Positions 38,601 to 50,600 of a DNA stretch of 64,000 nt are shown here, piece after piece (within the stretch, counting starts at the first letter, position 1; every line of letters starts with the position of its first letter). The position numbers and the translations under genes were made by a program. The notes under the pieces were generated by a model that saw only the letters and a program-made list of their open reading frames with translations, was not told the DNA's origin and did not search any database. The stretch is from Sepioteuthis lessoniana. Its lineage: Eukaryota; Mollusca; Cephalopoda; Myopsida; Loliginidae. The DNA lies in the NCBI GenBank assembly GCA_963585895.1, contig OY757904.1, forward strand, positions 161,406,742-161,470,741. The letters are read 5' to 3'.

Positions 38601-41600
38601 TTTTTCTATATCAAAAAATATGGCTATCATATGTTCTTTTTTGGCAAAAGCTTCTCTTATGAGGGTTTCCAAGTGGATAAGGTGATCAATTATACTTCTT
38701 GCTTTTCTAAAGCCTGTCTGAAGGTTTGTTATTAACTTATTTTTCTCAAGAAACCATATTAGTCTGTTGTTAATCATTCGTTCAAGTGTTTTAAAGATAC
38801 AGATAGTTAAAGCTATTGGTCGGTAATTTGTTGGATTTGTAGTATCTTTTGTAGATTTTGGTATTATAGTGGCTTGTTTCTAGGACTTAGGGATGTTCCC
38901 ACAGTGCCAAATGTTGTTGAAGATTTGGAGTAAATATTGGAGTGAAATTTTAGGTAGTTGTTTTAAGAATTCATATGGAATCTCATCTGGTCCAAGAATT
39001 GTATTATGGGATTTTCTTAAAGAGGTTTTTAGTTCTATCATGGTAAACAGTTGGTTGTAGCTTTCTGTAATATGTGAGTGAAAGTTTATTTTTCTTCTTT
39101 CAATTTGTTACTTTGGAATTTTTTATTGAGGTTTCTGGATGAAGAGTTTTGGGAAAAGGTTTCTGCTAGGAGGTTTATTATGTCTCTTTTGTTTGGTCTT
39201 TTTTTTATAAGATGTTTCAGGGAGTGCTGTTATTCTTACCCAATATTTTTTTTAATCATATTCCATACTGTTTTGGTCTTTGTGCTGATGTTTATTTTTG
39301 ATGTGAAGTTTTTCCAAGTTTCTCATTTTGATTCTTTAATTGTTCTTTGTGCTCTGGCACTGCAATTTTTAAAGAATTCAAGATTCTCTTTTGTTGGGTT
39401 TGTCTTGAATTTTCTGAGTGCGGCACAACACGCTCTTACTACTTTTTTGCACTCATTATTGTACCAAGCCTTATTGGATTTTGGTTGAGTAGATGATTTT
39501 AGTATACATTCCTCTGCAATAGTTGGGAGTGTTTTTGTGAAATACGTGTTGCGGTCTTCTTAGTTTATATTGGCTTTTGGTGTTAAATTGACATGGCAAA
39601 GTCTTTTAAAATGTTCCCATTTGGCCTTTTGTCGGTTCCAGTGTGGCATTTTTTCTAGTTCGGGTTCAAGTCTTTCTAGTATGATCAGATAGTGGTCATT
39701 TCTGCAGTTATCCACGTTAGTTTTCCAATTATAGTTTAAATAAATTGTAGGATCGCTTAAGGTCAGATCTATTACAGAGTGTGTACCTGCTGCAGGATAA
39801 AGGTAGGTAGGGGATTTATTATCTAGAAGACAAAGATTTTTTTTGTTCATGATGTTTTCTATTGTACGGCCTCTTTCATTTGTATCTCTACTGCCCCATA
39901 TTTGGTTATGGCTATTAAAATCTCCCATGAGTATAAAAGGTTTGGGGAGTTGATTCTATTGGGGGGCATGTATAGTGAATATATGCTGATTGTTTTGTCT
40001 AGAGTTACTGATACTGTGCTATTGCCTGTAGGTTTGTGTTTATTTGGCTTTGTAGTAGTGTATTGTTTACAATAATAGATGTACCTCCTGATGCTCTTTC
40101 ATTGGCTATGCTCCCCACCCACCATGGAGCCCCATACAGGGATGTGCCTAAGGGAAAACCCATTCACCAAGTAACATAAGGGCTACATAGCCAGAATACA
40201 TAGTTTAATTTTGTCCTTGGGTTTTCATTCCCAAGATAATTACTCACCCAGGGACAGGAAGGAGAATAGATCTTTCCTCAGCATGATTGACTCTACAGCC
40301 ATCACCCTCTAATTCAGATTTTTCTAAAAATCTGAAAGAGGACTGACATGACCAGCTGATTGATTGGATCGGGCCTCTCCGACTGCCCATGTAGTCCAGT
40401 AAGGGCCAAAGAGGAGTGTAGCAGATCACATGACTTCTTTAGATGCCAGGTCACAGGCTGCTCAGCCACCAGGATCCCATCCTCAAGCATTACAGGTCGC
40501 CACCTACAGCCAACAGGTAACCTTGTTTGTTTTTTTTGGGGGGTACCCCTCTGCAGAGGTGCAGTTGGTATATTTTACAGCTCCAGCTGACAGGGCAGAC
40601 TAAATCTGGATCTCTTGGTTGCCAGACATTCTTTTGCAGCCAATATGTGAAAATTTGCCTGTCCTGTGTGTTTTTCATTCAAGATTGTAAATTGAAGTTA
40701 GCAGATCTGATAAAGTCAATGTCTGAATTTACTGGCCAAGTTTACCAAATTTACTTTGCCTAAGATTCTTTCATTGTTGAATAAAATGCTCTGTTTCCAT
40801 TGATTTGTTTTGTTGAGACAAAAAAGTTTCTTCCAATTGTCATCAATGTAAATAAATTAAATAAATCTTATTCTTTTAAGCAATTAGATCAATTCAAATT
40901 ACTACCACTTCTAAAATACTCACAAAGCTTTCATACACTTTTAAAATGTTGATAATTTCCTATTTTACATTTGTTTACATCAGGGCTAATTTCGGTTTTT
41001 GCATTAAAATCTATTTAATTTCTAGAAGTATGACTCATGGACAGCCTGCAGTAAATCCCAATAAAAAAACTTATTGCACCACAAGTAATCAATTAAAAGC
41101 ATACAATTAGGCTACTGGGTTGATCAGTGCCCAAATCATGGACTTGTAGTGTGCTCATCGTAGATTGATTAAGAAAATTCTTGTGAGTCTAACATGCAAT
41201 ATAGAGTGTGGACTAATAAATTCAAAAGATATAAATGATGGTAAAACCTGGTACAGCAATCTAGACACAAATAACATGAGAATTTCCCTACCAAAAACCT
41301 CTATTAATTTGTTTGACAAAACTCAATTAAAGATAAGTTATCAAACATTTTTCCTCATTTTCTTCTAACTCTTTGCAGTTAGTACCATTAATAATTTTGT
41401 AATGTTTTAATGAAATAAAATCTTTAGTTAGCTTTGATTTAACAAATGTAAAATAAGAAATTACCAAAATGTTTTATGACACTAAGTTTAGGAACTCACA
41501 TTGAAGAGTAGAAAGTTTTCTTTCAGACTGAAATATATTGTAAATAGATAAGAAATATTTTGTAAGATTCCATGGCTTTTTAAGATCAAATAACTTATTG

Positions 41601-44600
41601 CTTAGACAAAGAAACTTAAATCTTTCCTGCAGCAAACAGCCAGCAAATCAACAATTTTCTGATGCATTTTTATTTTAATTTAGAAAGGATATGTAACTTC
41701 CATTCAACTTTAAATATCTTATTTACCAGCAGTTAATTCAAACCTCCTTTCTAAAAATACTATAAACTAGAAATGATAAATGATTAAGTTTTAATCTTGA
41801 AAAAACCAGCCACAATATGTAAAATATTTTTTCATACACAGGCTAACATGTGTGATATAATCTTTCCATTAAATCTAGCAAATTAATAAGTTCTATTCAT
41901 AAGTGTTTGTTGATTTCACAATTTTCTGTCTTAATTATTCTAAATCTACATATAAATTCATCAAAAATATTTGTATTTTAATCTCACTAATCCTTTACAA
42001 TGTAAAACCCAACATTGTTGACTTATTGTTTTGGATATAAGGCATAACCATTAATGTTGCATTCTGGGGAAAATGAATCTTGTACTTACTATAAAAATAA
42101 CCTAACACATTTAATGTGACATCTCCAGCAAGGAAAAGAATGTCTTGCCAATGTTGGATTTACTATTTTTGGCACTTTAACCTTTCTGGATTTAATACTA
42201 AACAAGATTATATCATTTTTATTAATTCAGAATTTGATACCAATCATTTCATGAGCTAATTGGAACTAAATTCTTTTCACAAATTTATTTTCTGGATTTT
42301 GTATCATCGTTTGATATGTCACATCTTCAAACAGGGAAAAACTTAAGAGAAATTATAAAACAGTTTTTTACGTTATTAAATCTTTCATCTTAATTTCTTT
42401 TATTGTCCACAATTTCTTGTTGTTGTTGTTGTTGTGTACACCTGTAGAACATGAAATAGAAATTATGATTGTTTAATTTATCAATTAAAACTGTAAAAAT
42501 TCACTCACTTTATGCACACCCAGGGTTCCAAATGGGAGTGGTTTACTTGACACATTATCAATGAGAAGTACTTCAGCATCAAGGATCAGATCATCACCAC
42601 CAGGAAAGGCTTTAGGAATGTAGTCTTTAAAGTGGGACACCTACAAAACAAAATAGTAAAAAAAAAAAAGTGATTTTCTATAGATTTAATGAATTCTTCC
42701 AACAATAACAAAAAGAAGAACAGTTCAATAAATCACAACTTGCAGAAAACCTTCTCACTAAATATCTCAATTTTTTTTTATACTGTGTTTTGAAGAAATT
42801 TTAAATTGTTATTTTTCTCCTTAAAATAGGTACATTTTATTTTCTATTATCATGGTCTTGTAATACATAAACTACACTTGTGTATTATAACCAAAATTTA
42901 AAATAATACACAATGTTACTTGACAACAAAGAATGAACAATGTTTACAAAAACATTAAAATATAAATTTCTAATTTTTAAGTCTAGATAAGAAAAATGAA
43001 AAAGGATTTTTAAAAAAATCAAAAAGAATATATTCTTATTCCTAATTCTCTCACATAGAGATTGTCATTCTGGGCAATTGGCATAATGGTTAGAGTGTTC
43101 GCCAATGGTCCAGGAGACCAGGGTTCAATCCCAGGTCAAGTCATACCAAAGACTCAAAAAATGGTACTTGATGCCGCCTTGCTTAACACTCAGCACTGTA
43201 AGGTAAGGATCAAGGGTAAAGTGGAGCAATTCAGTGAATGGAGTTGTGCCCTCCCCTACACCTCGGTGTAGTAGCTATTGAAAGGGGGAGCCTTTGGGGG
43301 AGCCAACTTTACTTACTTTACTTTTTTCAAGAAAAACATTGAACGCTAGTGACAAGACTAAAGCAGTAAGACAGAATAGAGAGAAGATTAGTGTTTGGGA
43401 TTTTACAAGCAGATTTATTCATCTTTATTAGTAACTATAAATAGAATTGGAATGAGAAAATTCCATTTTTCTGTGAGAGAATAAAATATGCCAAATTATG
43501 AAGAAAATAAATAATAATCAGCATTGAAAATACAAAGCACTACTTAATTTGGTAAACTTTTACAATTACATCTGTTTCCCTTTTGAGGTAAAATTTGGGA
43601 TTTTTTTAATGGTTTTTGGTGTATTTTGAACAATTCTGATCTTCAAAACAGTCAGAAATTGCTTTTTTGTTTAGTTACCTTCACACCTCCACTCCAACCA
43701 TCAATATGGGGGAGTAATTTAAAATTGTTTTGAAGGTCAGATCTGTTCCTAACCCTAAAAATATTTTTCTTATTATTCTCCTAAACTCAGCAATGCAATG
43801 GTAATAATGGAAAGCACACATCTGACACAAAAAAGCCATTCTTTTACTCAAGGAGTTATACGTACTAGTCAGCAGGTGTACATGAATACCAACACAAATT
43901 TTTTCGTGGGAGACAGGAAAAAAAAATCAGTCCAAGATATGAGAAAAATTAATGTCTCCAAAATAGTTCATTTGCAATGATTGATGTAAAGGAGAAAAAG
44001 TCTTAAAATATTAAGATCTACTTAAAGTGCATAAAATAATTGAGGAAGATAATATTCTTTTCATTCATAAAAAAAAAAAGATTTAAAATTTTTGATGATG
44101 CATCATTTTCCAATCAAAATTCTAAAAATACAAAATTAAATAAAAGAAAATAATCAAAAAGTCAGAGGGAAAAAAAATTCTTACCTTATGTGGCTGTACC
44201 GGCTTTAAAGATCGACTAAAATATCTAAATTCATTTCCATTTTTATGAACCTGTACTCTCTCACCATCATACTTGATTTCTGCATAAAAGCCACTAGGGC
44301 ATTTTTTCATGGCCATTTCTACTGACCTACAAGGTTCAGCCTAACAGAGAAAAAAATAAAGTATCGTTAAGAATTTTTGTTTTTTAAATCTTTATTGTTC
44401 TTTTTTATTTATTCATTTTTTTTAACAGCTATTTAAAACAAATTCATTCTGTTTATATTTTTCCCTCTGGTGGATGTGTGTGCAGAAATAACAGGTAGCC
44501 ACAAATGAAAAGAGAGAAAAAATAAGAAAGCAAAGACACTGGTTTCATTTTGACAATAAATATATCTTTTTATGAAGGAGTAATTGGTAATATGTCTACC

Positions 44601-47600
44601 CAACAATGAATACTTGTTTTTTTTTTCCAAGATAAAATGAAGTTGTATTATAAAATGTGTGTAAAACAAAAAGTAACAAAGAAAATAAAATAGAGAAAAG
44701 AAGAGGAAAAAAAACAATAAACTAAATCCTGAGAACTTGCTAAATATCCATTTAGACAAAAACTAAAAAAAGAGAATGAAGTAACATTTCACAAAAACAG
44801 TATAAAAAACATAGAATCTTTTACACTTAAATCTATAGAAATATAAAATCTTTTACATTTAAATCTATATCCTAACTTAATAAAATATTTTTTAAACAGA
44901 TGGTATTATCAAGAAGAAGATAATGTAACATAAGTTTTTGAGATTGGTTGGTTTTTATGGCATATCAACCTTTGTAGATTATTTAAAACCAAATCCAATT
45001 TTAGGAAAATAGTTTGATTTCAAACAATTCAGTTTAGTATAAGTTCGCAGTTTAAATGTAAGTACAGTTTAATTGTGAAAAACATTTCTATTTCAAGCTA
45101 TACATTTTAGTCAAGCATTTCTAATTAAACTAATTCAGTTTAGTATAAATAGAAATTTTTTTTACACACAGTTAAATGTCAAAACGCTTCTATATTAAAC
45201 AATTCAATTTAGTGTAAGTACAATGTCTAAAAACAGTTCCATTTCAAATAGTTCAGTTTAGCATAATCATGCAGTTTAAATGTAGGTACGGTTTAATCGT
45301 CAAAAAGATTTCTATTTCAAGCTATTCAGTTTAGTCAAACAATTCAGTTTAGCATAAGTATGCCATTAGTTCTATTTAACCCATAGATAGGGCCCTATCA
45401 GGTGCTACCACTCTGGGCCTGGGAGCAATGGCAATGAAGGGGCACTCCGCATTTCCCAAAGTTCCAGTATCACTGGAGCCTCACCATCAGATCGCTTAGT
45501 GTCATATCCAGGACACTCATTGGAGGTGGGGGGGTCTTACCCCTCTGCAGAGGTGCATTCGGTGTATTCTACAGCCCCAACCAACTGGGCAATTTTGAAA
45601 TTGTAAATGATTTGTAATCATTTAAGTTACAGTTGATTCATCAAAGAAGAGCAATGACCAACATTTTCTGAACTAATTGATAATGAAAATTATAGAAATT
45701 GGAAATTCTTTAATGAAAACTTTAAATTATAAAACTTTATTTAAAATGTTTTATGATATTTATGTTTGCTAGGTGTTTTTTCTATTTTGATACAACTACA
45801 GAAGAGCCAAAGAGAAAAAATTTAATCTTATTCTGTATAAGAATAAGTAAAAAAAAAAGAATAGTTATTAACAGAAAATTCCTTTTTGAACATTGGAAAC
45901 CTAAGTATCAAGTGAAATACAGTAAGAAAATTTTATATTCTTTACAACTTGCTCAATGTCAGAAATCAAAAAAAAGTTTTAATTAAATGTGACATTTTAA
46001 CGTATGCATGTAAGTAGGAATGTAATAAATATAACATATCAGATTACTGCCATATGCATGTTTGATCATCAACACTTACCTGATGATCAAAAAAATCATT
46101 TAACTTGAAGTTGAGTAATTCTATTCTTTTTAATAATTGTCTTGTTATATATAAATAAAACGTACTGGATATCAGTGATTGAACATATGTTAATCAAAGT
46201 TAGGATATAGCATAGATGCAGGGCCAACAATACCAAGGAGTTAGTGATAGGAATCACTGTTTGTAGTTGCATTTTTTTTTCAAGGATATCAATAATTTGA
46301 ATAGCTTCAAAACAAATATTTTTACAAGATTGAAATAATTTTTGCTATAAACCCATTCCAAATAATGCAGTTTAGATTGATGGAAAAAAGTGAGAAAAAA
46401 ACTATGTTTTTTTAACAAAACATTCCTTCTATTTAATAAATAACCTTCATATATGTTCAAGTGAGAGTTGCACATAGGCTTCTTATATAAATCATTTATT
46501 AAAATGACTTAAGGAAACAATGCAAATAACTCAAAGAAAACATTTAAAATAAATATAATGTATTAATATCTAAGGTCATTGAAATAAAAGTATTTAAAAA
46601 TGTTTTTTGTTGTGATATTTTACCCGGTGATGATAATAAAATTGAAATTGATGTGATGTCATCAACAGGAAGTAAGTTCAAGTTGAGTTGTTGAATTTAT
46701 AGTGTTGGTACATATTCATTTCTGTCTGATTAATATTTCAAAAGATATAGCATCTCACTTTGATGTACAGGTCTCACCTGGAGATGTTTGTCTCTCTTTA
46801 AGGAAATATTGTCATTCTATCTTTATATTAAATCTGTGTATGTCTTTTGTGAATCCATTTTATTTGGATTGTAGCAAGTTTATTGTACAAGGTGTATTGG
46901 GTTATTTATGGAAAAAATACCTTTCATTGGTGACATCACATCAATTTCATTTTTATCATTGCCTAAAAATTTAAAAAATTAAAAAAAAAAAAAAAAAAAA
47001 AGAAAGGTTCCCTCAAAATATGAGAAAAAAACAAAAAAAAAACAATATACATCTACTTCTAAATGTTTCTATTTCAAAGGCCTTAGATGTAAGTACATTA
47101 TATTTATTGACATTTTCTTTGAGTTATTACCATTATTTCCTTACATAGGCCATGTCATTTTTAACATATAAAGAGGTGCTCCAAAATTAATGCCTCACAC
47201 TTATTTCCACAGAAACTACAATGGATAAACGTAGTACAATAATAGCATTGGACAGAGCAAGTTTTTCCAGTTACCATTACTATACATTCTTTCCAACAAG
47301 AGCCTGCATGCTGTGTTGGTGAAAAAAATCTGCACCAGCAGAGATAATGTACTTCTTACCACCATCAATGAGAATATTATTGTCAAGAAAATACTGTTGG
47401 CATAGTTCATCTTTGATTATTCTAATTTGAGTGAAAGCACATTTCATTTTGTGGGTTAACAGCTTATTGACTTCCTGTCACCATGCTTGTAACATATTAC
47501 CAACAACCTAATTGAATTTACATCAACAATTTAACCTTTGTGAAACTATTCAGAAAGCATCAAAGGGTACAATTTTTTCCTGAATGGAAAAATTCCATGA

Positions 47601-50600
47601 CAAATCTCTTCTTTCATGTCAGACACTATTTTGATAGAGTGCTATTTAAATGCTGTATGAAAGTAAGCTTAAAAATTCATATAATGCCATTACATATCTG
47701 CTGTTGATGACTTTTTGACCAATGGGATTCAAACACTGCAACACCTATGGAAGAAGAAGAGTATGGACCACAAACGGTGACTACTGAAAAATAAACCTCA
47801 TTTGGTCTCATTCCGTGAGAGTATTTTGGTCAACCAATTTTTCAGCATGTAACAAGGCGAAAAGAAAAAGTTATGGATTATTGGTAAATAGATTCAACCT
47901 CTACTGCTATACCACCAACATCCATGAATGCTGTTGTGGGACATTTAGATAGGAGGCAATTATTTTCAAAGCAACTTTCCAAAAACATGGTATTCAGTCT
48001 CTTGTTTACTATTGTCAAAAATGATGGTGTCTATGTGGACAAATAGCATTTTATAGTCGAAAATTTGCTTTATCAGATGTTATAATTGTGCATCCTGTAT
48101 CAGTTATAGTTTCCATGAAAAAATAAGGCTTTACTTTTGGAGCATCCTCATGCATGTGTGTGTATAAGAGAGAAAGAGAGTTTTCAACCTACCAACATTG
48201 GTAAAACTGGTGTCATGAGAGAAGCCCGAACAGAAAGTGTTTTACTTCCCATACCAGGTTTTTCACCAGAGTTACGATTAGCAATTACTCTGTCAACAAC
48301 ATCCCGTAAATTTCGAGATGCTTGAAAAGCTGCATATGCATTGGGATCAAGACCATCAAGACTAAAAAGAAAATCCAAAGAAAATTTTAAGACAATTACT
48401 TTAATTAGGAAACACACAAAACAATCATTTTAAATAAAAGAAAAAAAAAGCTGAAAATACTATTTTAAATCAACAAAATGGAAAGATAAGATTATTTATA
48501 GAATTGGTAAATAAAGTCCACTTTTTTTTATATGAAAATCAACTCTGCAAGAAGAATTAAATTTGCATTATAGTACAAACTACATTTGAACTTGGTATTA
48601 TACATAAACAAGGTTTTATTTTTGATTATCACTTCTCCATCACTTGCCTGTATAGCATTGGTCATATTTTTTCTAACGGTAAGGAAAGAATTGTTGATTA
48701 ATTGTAAAAGTACATATATATATATCTAAGATTTATTTTAGTCATTTTAGTTGTGCATTGCAAATTATGGAAAAGAGATTATTAGTGATCAGCAAGTAAG
48801 GCAAGAATTACTAACATAATACAGTTATTATATGTATATAATGTAAATACATTGCTACTGTTTTCAGGATAGAAATGTATGGAAAATCAGAAAGTAAAAG
48901 ATTAGTAAAGAATCAATGTGAACAATAACAAAGGACTTTTCTAAAAGGTCAGAGAGTACTTGCTGATAAACCAGTCAACCATCCCTCAACAGCAGATGCT
49001 CTTCAACTGGATCAACAGGTTTATTGTTTACAATTCTTTTTATCTAATAGTAGAAATGAATTCGAACATTAAAATTCTACATGATGATTCCCATAATTAA
49101 ATAAATTTTTTTAGATTTCATGAGAAATCAAGCAACCTCAACAATTTCAACTGAACGACAGCACATTTCACACATTTATAAAATTTCAAAATTAACCAAA
49201 AACACATCTTTCAGTTTTTTGCAACAAGTTCAACTCAAACCAGCTCGTTGGCCTAGTGGGTAGAGTGTTCACCAATGGTTTGGGAGACCTGGATTCAATC
49301 CCAGGTTGCGTCATACCGAAGACTTTAAAAATGGTACTTGATACCTCCTTGCTTAACACTCAGCAATATAAGGTACGTATTAAGGGTAAAGTGGAGCAAG
49401 GAAAGGAGTAACGCCCTCCCCTACACCTTGGTGTAGTAGCTATTGAAAAGGGAGCCTTCTGGTCACCCTCAACTACAGTCGCCAACTTTACATTTTTACT
49501 TTTCAACTCAACAACCTATAATCTTCTTTAACAATAATTACTGCCCTTGCTTTTAATATGCGCCTTCAATTTTTGTATGAAATGAGATCAAAATAATGTT
49601 CAGTCAGAACAATAAGGATTTCTTTCTTATTAAAAGGTAAAGAGAATTAAGATGCAATTTGTATTGACTTTACTAAACCGGAAAATAAAAATATTATCGC
49701 AAACACATCCTAAAACTTATACAGCAATTCTTTTTTCAAAGAAAATATGTATTTACCCAACCCCTCTGCAACAGGCAGAGTGTGACACAAGGTCAATTTT
49801 TAAACAGTGTACAGCTGGTTCGAATTCAAAGTGTTTCTTCTCTTAAATTGGTTGCCTTACAAAGAAAAAAGAACCCAGTCAGCTCTACTATTTACCCACA
49901 ACCGAGGAGAGAAGAGAGAGATTTATGCGTTTCTCAAGGACATTAACAAAGAGTAAAAGAAGAAAATATATTAGTCAAATAAATTAAAACTATTACAATA
50001 GCAATGAGTGAGAAAATATTCATTCAAAATTCCATAAGTTGGACATAAAAACATGCCTCATAAAACTTATGCAGATTGAACTGTTTAAAAATAAAATAAT
50101 GAAATGTAAAATTCTTATCAGTCAAATCTTTTCTATTTCAATCAATGTTTGGATTTATTTGGATTATGACATAATTTTTAATTGCCTGTGGTAATCTGAG
50201 ATTAATTAAATATGAACAATAAACAAAAAAAACCCTTTTCTGATCATTTTCAGCCACCAGTCTGATCATTATAGGCATAAGACTTACATATGTTTGGCAC
50301 CTGAGTTAATTCTGAGATCGTGTTTGATGAGACGTATGACCATCTTCAGATCATTGCCGGTGCACCTAAAATCACAAAGAAATATTTAACAAAAAAATCT
50401 GATGAATACAAACATAGCAACATATGAAATGTAAATTAAAAAGCAATAATTACTAAAAATCAATAAGAAAAAGAAAATTTCCAACATGTAGCCCAATTGA
50501 ATGAGGGATATTATTTGTCTTACACATTTTTTGCTTTGAATAGAAATTATTATTGTAGGAAATAGAATCATCAATGAGAAATCCTGGACAAAGTTGTTTT

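Larger units (their letters stand above)
35806..40595 (-). mobile_element. I-like LINE with endonuclease, reverse transcriptase and RNase H, internally deleted
   Basis: Minus-strand order: 5' region 40,595-40,110; APE-type endonuclease ([18 protein letters not shown]; 40,100-39,560); reverse transcriptase ([35 protein letters not shown]; 38,780-38,310); thumb region (37,400-37,050); and RNase H ([19 protein letters not shown]; about 36,490-36,110). The 3' end has GATATGCCATAAAACAAAG and a CAAT tetranucleotide tail. RNase H after the RT is a hallmark of the I group. The first part of the endonuclease and any ORF1 are missing between the 5' region and 40,100. An 884-bp segment has inserted in the RT. 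It lies in a LIG3 intron in the same direction. Confidence 0.85.

Noticed and set aside
38436-39488. Plus-strand hydrophobic reading frames at 38.4-39.5 kb
   Set aside because: They lie antisense to LINE endonuclease and reverse transcriptase sequence whose catalytic motifs are on the minus strand.
43070-43140. Functional tRNA gene
   Set aside because: A and B boxes are present, but the acceptor stem does not close and the same head with its body occurs in three places, so it is a SINE.
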